Shown: one piece after another, positions 16,307 to 24,934 of the stretch
Numbering within the stretch: position 1 is the first letter of the stretch
Layout: every line of letters starts with the position of its first letter
Origin: Actinacidiphila guanduensis
Lineage (GTDB): Bacteria > Actinomycetota > Actinomycetes > Streptomycetales > Streptomycetaceae
Direction of reading: 5' to 3'
DNA length: 34,536 bases
NCBI RefSeq assembly: GCF_900103985.1
Contig: NZ_FNIE01000029.1
Span: 1-34,536 of the forward strand
Notes under the pieces: model-generated
Seen by the model: only the letters and a program-made list of their open reading frames with translations
Told to the model about the DNA's origin: nothing
Database searches by the model: none
Position numbers and translations under genes: made by a program

Positions 16307-19300
16307 GGATGCGCCTCGACAGCAGTGCCGTGTCCGGTGCGCGGGCGGGCCTGCGGGTCCGGCCGCTGGGGAACGCCCTGCTGGTGCACCGCAAGGGCGA
16401 GCCCGACCCGGTGGTGGTCGCCTTCACCCAGGCGCTCGCGCCGGACCCCCAGCACCAGCTCGTCGTCGTGGATCTGCCGCCGGGGGCCGACCGGCGGGAG
16501 TGGGAGGCGGTGCCCAAGGCGCTGCCGGGCGCGGCGGCCGGGGTGCGGATCGTCTTCAGCCGGGCGGTGCCGCCGCAGGTGCGCGCCTTCGGGCAGGCGG
16601 CGGCCGACCGGCTCGGCAGCACCGTGCTGGTGCCGGACGGGGCGGTGCGCACAGTGCCGGACGGCGGCCTGTTCGTGCCCCATGACGCGGGCGCGGGGTG
16701 GCTGCGGCACCGCCCGAAGCGCGCGGCGGCGTACGACTCGCGGCGCTTCCCGAAGCCCGCGTGGGAATACGCGGTCGCGGACCGGCCGTGGAGCACCGCG
16801 CCGCACGCGGTGGTGGAGCCGACGGCCAGCGGCATCTGGCTGCGCGGCCACGCGCCGGGCTCGGCGGGCGGCCGGCACTGGCTGGTGGACCGGATCGCCG
16901 GCAGCGTCGAGGTGCTGACGGCGGTGCTGGGCAGCCCCGGCGGCCCGCCGGTCGAACTGCCGGACGCGGTGCGGGTGTGGCACAGCGTGCTGCCTTCCGC
17001 GCGGCCCTGGGTGCGCTTCCTGCAACTGGGCCCCGTGACGCTGCCGGAGGGGGTGGAGTCCCTCGGCCAGGGCCTGGCGGACAGCACGGGCGAGCAGGTC
17101 GTCTTCTACACGGGCCTGCCGGCGCTGCCGCTGGTGGCCGAGCAGGCCCGCTACGTGGAGGTGCCCAACCGGGACGGGACGGCGGCGTGGCGCCCGTTCG
17201 CGGGCGAGGTGGTGTACTACCCGTCGGCGGGGGCCGTCCCGCCGGCGCCGACGCTGCTCGGGGTGCGCTCGCCCGTGACGGGCGCCGCCGAGGAGACGGG
17301 CCGGGTCTTCGCGTACGGGCACGGCACCGTGCTGGAGGTGGTGCAGAGCGGACTGTGGCTGCGCCCGCCGGCGGAGCCGGTGGGGGGCGACGCGGTCCGC
17401 CGGGTGACGGCGGCCCCGGGCCGCGCGGTGATCCTGTACGACCGGAGCACCCCGGAGACGGGCGAGTTGCTGCGCGGGCTGGCCGAGGACATGCTGCGCC
17501 AACTGGACCCGACACTGCGGGACGCCTTCCGGGTGGCACCGGCGGACGCGCCGGGGGCCGCGCTGGGCTGGAGCGTCCAGGAGTGGTGGTCGGCGACGCC
17601 CGCCATGGAACCGCCCGCGGCCCACGGCCACCTGCGGGAGGAGCGGGCGGCGGCGCACCACTCGGCGGCGGGACGGCAGGATCCGGGCCCGGCCGCGGCC
17701 CACCACCCGGCGGCTGCACCGACGCATACGGGGCCCCATGCGTCCCGGCTCCCGCAGCAGCAGGCCCCGTCGACGGAGACCCAGGGCCCACCGGCGGAGC
17801 GGTCGCCCTACGCGCGCCCCATCGAGGCCCCGCCCCTGACGGCGAACGGCACGGAGTACGCCCCGGCCGCCCCCCAGCAGGCGACATCCGCGGGGCCGGC
17901 GGGCACGGCGCCCCAGCCGCCGGCCGGCCCCGCTTCCCCACAGCCCCCGCACCCCGGGGCCCAGGGGCAGCCCCACGGCCACGTCCCGCCGCCCGGCCAC
18001 CCGGAGGGCCCCCCGCCGGCCTATCCACCGGCCCACCTCCCGGCCCAGCCGCAGGACCACCCGGGAGGTGGTGATCCGCGGCCGGGCCCGCCGGAGGGCC
18101 AACCGCCGCAAGCAGGCGGTGGGGGCCCGAGTTCGCCCCCACCGCCGACACCACCGGACACACCCCCGCACCCGGAAGGACCGCCTCCACCCCAAGGCCC
18201 CGCCACCGCACCGGATTCCGCTCCGCCCCCTGCCCCACCGCAGGCGGCGGAGTCCGGCATGTCCGGCCCCTCCCCGGCCCGGCTCCCCCGACTCACGGAA
18301 ACGGCGGCGCCGTTCGACCCGGTGACGCCCAACACCCCCGTCCAGGCCCCGCCTTCACCCCCGGGCCCGCCCCCGGCCACCCCGCCGCGCCCCGCGCCGG
18401 CCAACCCCGTGAGCCCGGCCGGCCCGACGAGTCCGGCCACCCCGCCGAGCCCGGCGACCCCGGACGCCCGGGTCACCCCCGCGGCCCCGGGCACGCCCGC
18501 GAGCCCGGCGAACCCGATCACCCCAGCGGGCCCGGACGCCCGGCAGGCCCCGCCGAGCCCGGTCGATCCGCCGATCCCGGGCGCCCGGGTCACCCCGCAG
18601 ACCCCCGCGAGCCCGGCGGCTCCTGACGCCTCGGGCACCCCGCGGAACCCGATCGCGCCGCAGATCCCCGGCACCCGGCAGAACGCGGGAACCCTTCAGG
18701 CCGAGGGCGCCGGACACGGCACCCCGGTGCCGAACGCCCCTGGCCCTGCCCCCACTTCGCCCGCTCCCGCGACCCCCGCGGCCGTCCCCCCGCCTCCCAC
18801 CGGCCAACCGACCCCTTCCACACCCCCAACCCCCGTCCCCCGTACGGGAGATGCCCCACCCCCGCGGCCGCCCGCCCCCGCCCTGCCCATCGGCATCCGT
18901 CTGGAGTCCTCCGGCACGCCCGCCCCGACGGCCCCCGCCGCCCCGGCCGGAGGCGCCCCGCAGGCAGGCGGCGGCCCCGGCGACGCCACGCCCGCGCGCT
19001 CCCAAGGAGCCCCGGCCGCCCAGGGAACCCCCGGCACCGGACGGGTTCCGACCGTCCCGGGCACCCCCCAGGTGCAGGGGACCGCCCCCCAGGCGGCCCC
19101 GGGCACCCCGCAGGACCCGGCGAACCGCCCCTCGGAGGCCGCCGGCCAGGGCGTCCGCGTGCAGCCCGTCCCCCCGGGCGGCGCCACCGCCGTGCCGCCC
19201 GAGCGCGGGCTGGAGAAGGAACGTGCCTGGCTGCGCAAGACGTTCAGCAGCCAGTTCGGCGCGCTCGCCGGCTCGGTGTCGAGGGTGATGTCGGAGTCCC

Positions 19301-20109
19301 CGGGGCTGCGCTCCGGTTCGCGCGAGGAGGGCGCGGACACCCTCACCGACCTCGTCGCGGTCCGGCTCTACCTGGGCGGCGACCACGACCAGGTGGACGC
19401 CGCCGTGCGCCGCGCCAACCCGGGGCCGCACGTCCCGCTCGCCCGCTGCGTGACCGCGGGCCTGCGCCGGCTGCCGTCGTACCGCGGCGCCGCCCTGCTG
19501 CACGCGCCCGTCACCGCACAGGAGCTGGGCTGGTACCGGGAGGGGAGGGTGGCCACCGAGTGGGCCTTCTGCCGTGCCTGGAGCGCGCCGTATCGCGTGC
19601 CCGGGGACGATGTGCTGTTCCTGGTCTGGTCGATGACGGCCCGCCGCACGCGGCTGCTGGACCCGGCCCAGCCGGACCGCGTGCTGTTCGAGCCCGGCAC
19701 GCGGTTCCGGGTGCTGCGCACGGACCCGGGCACGCCCGCGGCGGTGCTGCTGCGCGAACTGTCGCCCTCCGAGCCGGACGAGCCGGCGCCCGCGGCCGCC
19801 GGCGACGAGGACCGGGCGGCCAGCCGGTCCGCCGCGCTGGACGCCCTGGCCCTGGTCGGCCTGGAGAAGACCCTCACCGCTCTGCGCGGCGCGAAGCCCG
19901 AGGGCGAGCCGCCGCCGCCCGGCACCCCGCCGGGCCTGCTGCCGCCGTACGCGGCGGCTCCCACCCGGCCGCCGAAGGGCCGGCCGGGCGCCGGCACGGC
20001 GAAGGGCCCGCAGGCGAGGCGGCCGGGCGCACCGGGCGCACCGGGCGCACCGGCCACTACGAGCAGTACGTCGAACAGCACGTCGAGCAGTAAGGGAGCA
20101 CGCAGGTGA
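16303..20109 (+). CDS. Protein X: T7SS-locus protein with unnamed N-terminal domain, Pro-rich linker and ADP-ribosyltransferase-like C-terminus
   Basis: The protein has 1268 residues in three parts. Residues 1-440 form a soluble domain that I cannot assign; it aligns along its length with the protein at 31219-33285, for example VLVPDGAVRTVPDGGLFVP (107-126). Residues 450-970 are a low-complexity Pro/Ala/Thr linker with many SPATP-like runs. Residues 980-1190 resemble an ADP-ribosyltransferase fold: PSYRGAALL with Arg1061, EWAFCRAWSA (1086-1095) at the place of the FxSTS strand, and VLFEPGTRFRVL (1127-1138) after the place of the ExE motif. The catalytic Glu position is Arg1126, so transfer activity is doubtful. 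No signal peptide or membrane segment is seen. The gene overlaps both eccB and eccA by 4 nt, so it is made together with the core machine. Confidence 0.75.
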   Translation: MRMRLDSSAVSGARAGLRVRPLGNALLVHRKGEPDPVVVAFTQALAPDPQHQLVVVDLPPGADRREWEAVPKALPGAAAGVRIVFSRAVPPQVRAFGQAAADRLGSTVLVPDGAVRTVPDGGLFVPHDAGAGWLRHRPKRAAAYDSRRFPKPAWEYAVADRPWSTAPHAVVEPTASGIWLRGHAPGSAGGRHWLVDRIAGSVEVLTAVLGSPGGPPVELPDAVRVWHSVLPSARPWVRFLQLGPVTLPEGVESLGQGLADSTGEQVVFYTGLPALPLVAEQARYVEVPNRDGTAAWRPFAGEVVYYPSAGAVPPAPTLLGVRSPVTGAAEETGRVFAYGHGTVLEVVQSGLWLRPPAEPVGGDAVRRVTAAPGRAVILYDRSTPETGELLRGLAEDMLRQLDPTLRDAFRVAPADAPGAALGWSVQEWWSATPAMEPPAAHGHLREERAAAHHSAAGRQDPGPAAAHHPAAAPTHTGPHASRLPQQQAPSTETQGPPAERSPYARPIEAPPLTANGTEYAPAAPQQATSAGPAGTAPQPPAGPASPQPPHPGAQGQPHGHVPPPGHPEGPPPAYPPAHLPAQPQDHPGGGDPRPGPPEGQPPQAGGGGPSSPPPPTPPDTPPHPEGPPPPQGPATAPDSAPPPAPPQAAESGMSGPSPARLPRLTETAAPFDPVTPNTPVQAPPSPPGPPPATPPRPAPANPVSPAGPTSPATPPSPATPDARVTPAAPGTPASPANPITPAGPDARQAPPSPVDPPIPGARVTPQTPASPAAPDASGTPRNPIAPQIPGTRQNAGTLQAEGAGHGTPVPNAPGPAPTSPAPATPAAVPPPPTGQPTPSTPPTPVPRTGDAPPPRPPAPALPIGIRLESSGTPAPTAPAAPAGGAPQAGGGPGDATPARSQGAPAAQGTPGTGRVPTVPGTPQVQGTAPQAAPGTPQDPANRPSEAAGQGVRVQPVPPGGATAVPPERGLEKERAWLRKTFSSQFGALAGSVSRVMSESPGLRSGSREEGADTLTDLVAVRLYLGGDHDQVDAAVRRANPGPHVPLARCVTAGLRRLPSYRGAALLHAPVTAQELGWYREGRVATEWAFCRAWSAPYRVPGDDVLFLVWSMTARRTRLLDPAQPDRVLFEPGTRFRVLRTDPGTPAAVLLRELSPSEPDEPAPAAAGDEDRAASRSAALDALALVGLEKTLTALRGAKPEGEPPPPGTPPGLLPPYAAAPTRPPKGRPGAGTAKGPQARRPGAPGAPGAPATTSSTSNSTSSSKGARR

Positions 20110-23100
20110 TACGGCAGGTGCTGTACGTCGCGCCGGACCGGCAGGGCGCGTACCGGTCGATCGGCGCGGCGCTCGCCGACGCCCGGGAGGGCGCGCTGAT
20201 CACGGTGGCGCCGGGCCGCTACACGGAGAACCTGCACATCACCACCCCGGTGACGGTGGCCGCGCAGGACAGTGCCCAGCCGCCGGAGGTGCACGCGCAG
20301 TCGGGCAGCACGGTGGTGCTGGACGCGGAGGCGGTGCAGCTGTCGCGGCTGGTGCTCAGCGGGGCCGACCGCGAGGCCCCGGTGCTGGACGTGCGGCGCG
20401 GGCAGGCGGCCCTGGACGGCTGCCGGCTCGCCGGGGAGGCGTGGGCGGCGGTGCTCACCTGGCACGAGGGGGTGCTGGCGCTGCGGGACTGCGAGCTGAC
20501 CAACGCCCGCGGCGCGGGCATCGTGGTGACCTCCGACCGGCCGAACGTGGTGGAGCGCACCCGGGTGTTCGACGTGGGCTCCTCCGCGGTGGTGGTGGCC
20601 GAGGGCGGCCGGCTCGCGGTGCGCGGCTGCACGCTGCAGCGCGCGCAGGGCAACGGCGTGTGCGCCAACGGCCGCAGCTCGGTGGCGGTGGAGGACACCT
20701 CGGTCGAGGACTGCGGCAAGCCGGCGCTGGCGGTGGAGCAGGAGGCGTCGGCGTCGCTGCACGACGTGCGGGTCTCCGGCAGCGCGACCCTGGACGCGTA
20801 TCTGACCAGCAGCGGCGAGACGGTCCTGTCGGGCTGCCGCTTCACCGGCGCGGGCCGCCAGGCGGTGCACATCGGCGCGGGCGCCGTGCCGCTGCTGCGG
20901 GACTGCTCGGTGGAGGGCGCGGGCGAGGTCGCGGTGCAGGTCGCCGCGGGCGCGCGGGCGCGGCTGCAGGAGTGCACGCTGTCGGACGTGCCGGTGGGCG
21001 TCGGGGTCGCGGCCGACGCCGAGGTGGAGTGCACCGGCCTGGTGGTGCGCGGGGCCGGGCAGGCCGCGGTGCGGGTGGACGGCGCCGGGCTGCTGCGGGC
21101 CGAGCGGCTGACCGTCGACGGCGGCGAGGGGCAGCGCGGCACCGGCGCGGTGGTCCGCGACGGCGGCCGGCTCGAACTGCGCGACGCCGAGGTCGCCGCC
21201 CACGCGGGCCTGGAGCTGGCGCAGAGCGCGCGGGCGGAGCTGGCCTCGGTGCGGGTGCGGACCGGTGGCGGCACGTGCCTGTCACTGGCGCAGGAGGCGC
21301 AGGCCGACCTGTCGGGCTCGGCGGTCACCGGCGCGGTGGTGGTGGCCACCGACGCCCTGCTGACCGCGCGCGAGACGGAGTTCGCGGGGGCGGACGGCGA
21401 CGGGGTACGGCTGGTGTCGGGCGGGCAGTTCGTCGCGACCGGCTGCCGGATCACCGGTGCCCGCGGCCACGGGCTGCACGTGACGGCGGGCTGCCGGGCG
21501 GAGCTGACCGCGTGCGCGGTGCGCGACAACGGCGGCGACGGGGTGCACTCCCGGACCGACGAGCCGGTGGTGCTCAACGACTGCGACATCCGCGACAACG
21601 GCGGCCGGGCGGTGGGCGACGGCAACGCGCCGGCCGCGGGCCGCAAGGGTCCCGCCCGCTCCGGCGGCGACCGGGCGCCGGGCGGCGAGGACACGCTGGG
21701 CCCGGCGGAGGGGGGCGGCGGCGCGGCCGGCCGGGCCCGGCTGGTGGGCCCGACGGCCGAACTGGAGGCGCTGGTCGGCCTGGAGAGCGTCAAGCGCGAG
21801 GTCACCGGCCTGATCAACCTCAACCAGATGGCCCAGCGGCGCCAGGAGATGGGCCTGCCGATGCCGCCGATGAGCCGCCACCTGGTCTTCGCCGGCCCGC
21901 CCGGCACCGGCAAGACCACCGTGGCCCGGCTCTACGGCGCGGTGCTGGCCGAGTTGGGCATCCTGAGCCAGGGCCACATCGTGGAGGTGGCCCGCGCGGA
22001 CCTGGTGGCGCAGATCATCGGCGGCACCGCGATCAAGACCACCGAGGTGTTCAACAAGGCACTCGGCGGCGTGCTGTTCATCGACGAGGCGTACACGCTG
22101 ACCAATCAGTCCCGCGGCACCGGGCCCGACTTCGGGCAGGAGGCCGTCGAGACGCTGATGAAGCTGATGGAGGACCACCGCGACGAGATCGTGGTGATCG
22201 TCGCGGGCTACTCCAAGCAGATGGACCAGTTCCTGGCCTCCAACCCCGGCATGGCCTCGCGCTTCACCCGCACCGTGGAGTTCCCCAACTACAGCCCGGA
22301 CGAGCTGGTCACCATCGCCCGCGGGCTGTGCGCCAAGCACTACTACGAGCTGTCGCCCACCGCGCTGGACGCGCTGGTGCGCTACTTCGAGGACGTGCCC
22401 AAGAGCGACACCTTCGGCAACGGCCGGGTGGCGCGGCAGATCTTCGAGGAGATGATCAGCCGCCAGGCGTCCCGGCTGGCCGCCGAACCGCCGCAGGACG
22501 ACAGCGAGTTGAGCGTCCTGCAGGGCGAGGACGTGCCGGTGGTGGAGGAGCGGGCGGCCGGCGGCGGCCAGGAGCAGGCCGGCTCCGGCGGCTCGGCGCT
22601 GCGCCGGCTGGCCGGCATGATCGGGCAGCAGGCCGCCCGCGACGCGCTGACGGCCCGGCTGCGGCGGCTCGCGGCCGCCCGCGGCGCCGAGAAGCCGCCG
22701 ATGCCGCGCGCGGCGAGCGTGGCCCTGGAAGGTGCGCCCGGCGCGGGGCGGGCCGCGCTCGCCGCCCTGTACGCGCGGGCGCTGGCCGAGCAGGGCGTCA
22801 TCGCGCACGGCGCGGTGCTGCGGGTGCCGCTCTCGCAGGTGCCCGCGCGCTGGCCGGAGCAGCCGGCGGTGCGGCTCGCGGCCTCGGTCGCCGAGGCCGA
22901 AGGGGGCGTGCTGCTGGTGGAGTTCGACCCGCCCTTCGGCAAGCGGCCGCAGGGCGAGCAGGAGGCGGTGCTGGACGCGCTGACCGGCGCGGTGGGCGTG
23001 CCCGGCGCCCCCGTGCTGGTGCTCAGCGGCACCCCGGACATGCTGCCGGTGCTGCGCCGCCGCAGCCGGCTGGCCTCGGCGCTCGCGGAGTACGTGCGGC

Positions 23101-23405
23101 TGGTGCCCTACACCCCGGCGGAGCTGGTGGCGCTGGTGGACGGCCGGCTGGCCGACTCCGGCTTCTCGCTGGCCGAGGACGGGGCGGCGGCGCTGGCCGA
23201 GGAGTTCGCCCGGCGGCCGCCGGCCGGCTCGGTCTTCGGCGCGCACCGGCTGGCGGACCTGATGGCCTCGCGCTGCGAGGCGCGGGCGGTCGGCGCGGCG
23301 GACCTGTACGCCGTCGGGGTCGTCACGCCGCCGGTCGAGCCGGTCGGCGGGGGCGCCGTACCGGAGCCGGCGCCCGGGCCCGAACCGGTCCCGGCGGGGC
23401 CGTGA
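20106..23405 (+). CDS. eccA: EccA-type AAA+ ATPase with N-terminal parallel beta-helix and a degenerate second AAA domain
   Basis: This 1099-residue cytoplasmic protein replaces the TPR region of mycobacterial EccA with a right-handed beta-helix (about residues 15-510) made of many PbH1-like turns, such as GCRITGARGHGLHVTAGCRA. A CbxX/CfqX-type AAA+ domain follows: Walker A GPPGTGKTT (597-605), Walker B VLFIDEAYTL with Asp660-Glu661, and SRFTRTVEFPNY. A second AAA-like domain from about 830 is degenerate: GAPGAGR (876-882) has Arg for the Walker A Lys, and LLVEFDPPF lacks the DE pair. A Pro-rich tail ends the protein. EccA proteins help release or hand over ESX substrates. The GTG start overlaps the stop of protein X (GTGA). 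Confidence 0.88.
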   Translation: MIRQVLYVAPDRQGAYRSIGAALADAREGALITVAPGRYTENLHITTPVTVAAQDSAQPPEVHAQSGSTVVLDAEAVQLSRLVLSGADREAPVLDVRRGQAALDGCRLAGEAWAAVLTWHEGVLALRDCELTNARGAGIVVTSDRPNVVERTRVFDVGSSAVVVAEGGRLAVRGCTLQRAQGNGVCANGRSSVAVEDTSVEDCGKPALAVEQEASASLHDVRVSGSATLDAYLTSSGETVLSGCRFTGAGRQAVHIGAGAVPLLRDCSVEGAGEVAVQVAAGARARLQECTLSDVPVGVGVAADAEVECTGLVVRGAGQAAVRVDGAGLLRAERLTVDGGEGQRGTGAVVRDGGRLELRDAEVAAHAGLELAQSARAELASVRVRTGGGTCLSLAQEAQADLSGSAVTGAVVVATDALLTARETEFAGADGDGVRLVSGGQFVATGCRITGARGHGLHVTAGCRAELTACAVRDNGGDGVHSRTDEPVVLNDCDIRDNGGRAVGDGNAPAAGRKGPARSGGDRAPGGEDTLGPAEGGGGAAGRARLVGPTAELEALVGLESVKREVTGLINLNQMAQRRQEMGLPMPPMSRHLVFAGPPGTGKTTVARLYGAVLAELGILSQGHIVEVARADLVAQIIGGTAIKTTEVFNKALGGVLFIDEAYTLTNQSRGTGPDFGQEAVETLMKLMEDHRDEIVVIVAGYSKQMDQFLASNPGMASRFTRTVEFPNYSPDELVTIARGLCAKHYYELSPTALDALVRYFEDVPKSDTFGNGRVARQIFEEMISRQASRLAAEPPQDDSELSVLQGEDVPVVEERAAGGGQEQAGSGGSALRRLAGMIGQQAARDALTARLRRLAAARGAEKPPMPRAASVALEGAPGAGRAALAALYARALAEQGVIAHGAVLRVPLSQVPARWPEQPAVRLAASVAEAEGGVLLVEFDPPFGKRPQGEQEAVLDALTGAVGVPGAPVLVLSGTPDMLPVLRRRSRLASALAEYVRLVPYTPAELVALVDGRLADSGFSLAEDGAAALAEEFARRPPAGSVFGAHRLADLMASRCEARAVGAADLYAVGVVTPPVEPVGGGAVPEPAPGPEPVPAGP

Positions 23406-23418
23406 CCGGCCGGGGCAC

Positions 23419-23477
23419 GGACAGGCAGACTTTCCAGACCGTTGGGCAGCGCGCCCGCCGTCTGCGGCGGCGGGCGC
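23419..23477 (+). promoter_or_regulatory. Shared upstream element (copy a) plus inverted repeat, upstream of the WXG100 genes
   Basis: GGACAGGCAGACTTT (23419-23433) lies 122 bp before the first WXG100 start. Closely similar sequences occur at 28663-28676 and 33651-33664, at comparable distances from other T7SS genes. It is followed by a perfect 10-bp inverted repeat, GCGCCCGCCG (23451-23460) with CGGCGGGCGC (23468-23477). The hairpin may end the eccC-eccA transcript, and the element may be part of a promoter or regulator site for the abundant WXG100 genes. Confidence 0.4.
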
Positions 23478-23554
23478 CGCTCGCCGACCACCATGGACGC
23501 TGACCGCACGAGTGGGCGCCGCCGGGCGCGGCGCCTCCGACGAGAGGAAGTGGT

Positions 23555-23893
23555 ATGGCCCCCACCCAGGTCGATATCCAGGGAATGACCGCCGCCCAGG
23601 GCACCTTCCAGACCGCCCTGGACGAGACGTCCAACTCCTACGCGCAGATGGACGGCCAGATCATGGGCCTCCAGGCGAGCTGGCAGGGCGACGCGGCGAA
23701 CATCTACCACAACGCCATGCAGGAGTGGCTGAGCGACTTCTCGAAGGTCAACGCCGCCCTGCAGCGCATGCTGGAGCAGCTGTCGGCGAACACCGGCGTG
23801 TACGCCAACGTGCACTCCGACACCCAGGACCAGGCCAACCGCGTCGCGCAGACCATGAGCTCGGGCGGCGGCCTGCCCAACTTCCCGATCTGA
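23555..23893 (+). CDS. WXG100 family protein (Esx-like secretion substrate)
   Basis: This 112-residue helical-hairpin protein has the turn motif Trp-Gln-Gly in LQASWQGDAANIYHNAM. Size and motif are those of the EsxA/EsxB family, secreted by T7SS as a dimer. The ATG at 23555 follows a strong GAGAGGAAG ribosome binding site. No YxxxD/E signal is evident in the C-terminal tail, so this subunit probably relies on its partner, the next gene, for recognition by EccC. The tail GGGLPNFPI is flexible. Confidence 0.95.
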   Translation: MAPTQVDIQGMTAAQGTFQTALDETSNSYAQMDGQIMGLQASWQGDAANIYHNAMQEWLSDFSKVNAALQRMLEQLSANTGVYANVHSDTQDQANRVAQTMSSGGGLPNFPI

Positions 23894-23991
23894 CCCGCAC
23901 GTCCGGCAGCCTCCGTACCCCCCTCCACCTGCCATCCCCCAGCTTTCCACCAGCCCCCCACCGGGCGCCGCCCTCGTAAGGAGCCAGCACC

Positions 23992-24282
23992 GTGGCCACA
24001 TACAACGTCGACATGAACCAGGTCGAGTACATCGTCGGTGAGATGAACACCATCACCCAGCGGATCAACTCCACGCTGGAGGACCTGGACAACCAGTCCA
24101 AGATGAACCTGAGCGAGTGGACCTCCGACGCGCAGGCCGTCTACGCCGAGGTCAAGGCGCAGTGGGACGCCGCCGCCGCGGACATGACCCAGAAGTCGCA
24201 GATGGCCACCCAGATGCTCGGCACGATCAATGAGTCGTACGGCAACGGTGAGCGCCAGGGCATGGGTATCTGGGGGAAGTAG
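23992..24282 (+). CDS. WXG100 family protein carrying a YxxxE export signal
   Basis: This 96-residue helical-hairpin protein has a variant turn Trp-Thr-Ser in LSEWTSDAQAVYAEV in place of Trp-x-Gly. The C-terminal tail contains YGNGE, which fits the YxxxD/E T7SS export signal, followed by RQGMGIWGK. It probably forms a heterodimer with the upstream WXG100 protein and supplies the EccC-binding signal. The GTG at 23992 has a good AAGGAG. The gap to the previous gene (98 bp) is pyrimidine-rich with no gene. Confidence 0.95.
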   Translation: MATYNVDMNQVEYIVGEMNTITQRINSTLEDLDNQSKMNLSEWTSDAQAVYAEVKAQWDAAAADMTQKSQMATQMLGTINESYGNGERQGMGIWGK

Positions 24283-24285
24283 ACC

Positions 24286-24849
24286 GTGGCTGTCGTCAAC
24301 CCCAACGCCGGCCGGCATCCCAAGCCGGTCTACCAGAAGGATCCGGTCCCCTACGGCGGACCCACCCAGGTCACCCCCGACCACGACACCTTCACCGACA
24401 CCACGGGCACGTTCGTCCCGCCGAAGGTGCCCACCGGTGGCGGCTCAGGCGGCAAGAAGACGGCGGTCGACACCGACGCCCTCGACCTGTTCGCCAAGAA
24501 CATGGACGCCCTGGTCAAGCCGGTGCAGGACGCCGTGACGTACCTCCAGGACAACACGGACGTACGGGCCGGCGCCTTCTACCACGGCAACACGATCCGG
24601 ACGAACCTCAACGGTCCGAACGCCGACGGCGGGCTGAAGAAGGCCGTCGGCTCGGTGCTCAGCGACCTGGCGCAGGGCATCACGGACATCGCCACCGGAG
24701 TGCGCGCCATCTCGGCGAAGTACAAGTCGATCCACGACGACACCGTGCTGAAGGCCACCGACGTGCAGACCTACATGCAGAAGGCGCAGGGCGACTTCGA
24801 CGGCCTGGTCAAGGACGGCGGCGGGTCGAGCGGCAGCGGCAGCAGCTGA
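24286..24849 (+). CDS. Small helical Esx-like T7SS-associated protein
   Basis: The GTG at 24286 lies 3 nt after the preceding stop, so it is co-translated with the WXG100 pair. The 187-residue protein has a Pro/Thr/Gly-rich N-terminus of about 57 residues. Two long helices follow (TDALDLFAKNMDALVKPVQD, and later VLSDLAQGITDIATGVRAIS), then a Gly/Ser tail. The helical part is the size of a WXG100 domain but has no WXG turn; the loop reads VRAGAFYHGN. It may be a third Esx-like substrate, a chaperone, or the partner of the 1200-residue protein encoded next. I do not recognise a named family. Confidence 0.7.
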   Translation: MAVVNPNAGRHPKPVYQKDPVPYGGPTQVTPDHDTFTDTTGTFVPPKVPTGGGSGGKKTAVDTDALDLFAKNMDALVKPVQDAVTYLQDNTDVRAGAFYHGNTIRTNLNGPNADGGLKKAVGSVLSDLAQGITDIATGVRAISAKYKSIHDDTVLKATDVQTYMQKAQGDFDGLVKDGGGSSGSGSS

Positions 24850-24934
24850 CCGGTAACCCGGGGCCACCGGGGTCGGCAGAGCGCCGGCCCGCCCCCGGCG
24901 GCCCCGGGCAGGGCACCGACAGGCGAGGAGCGCC

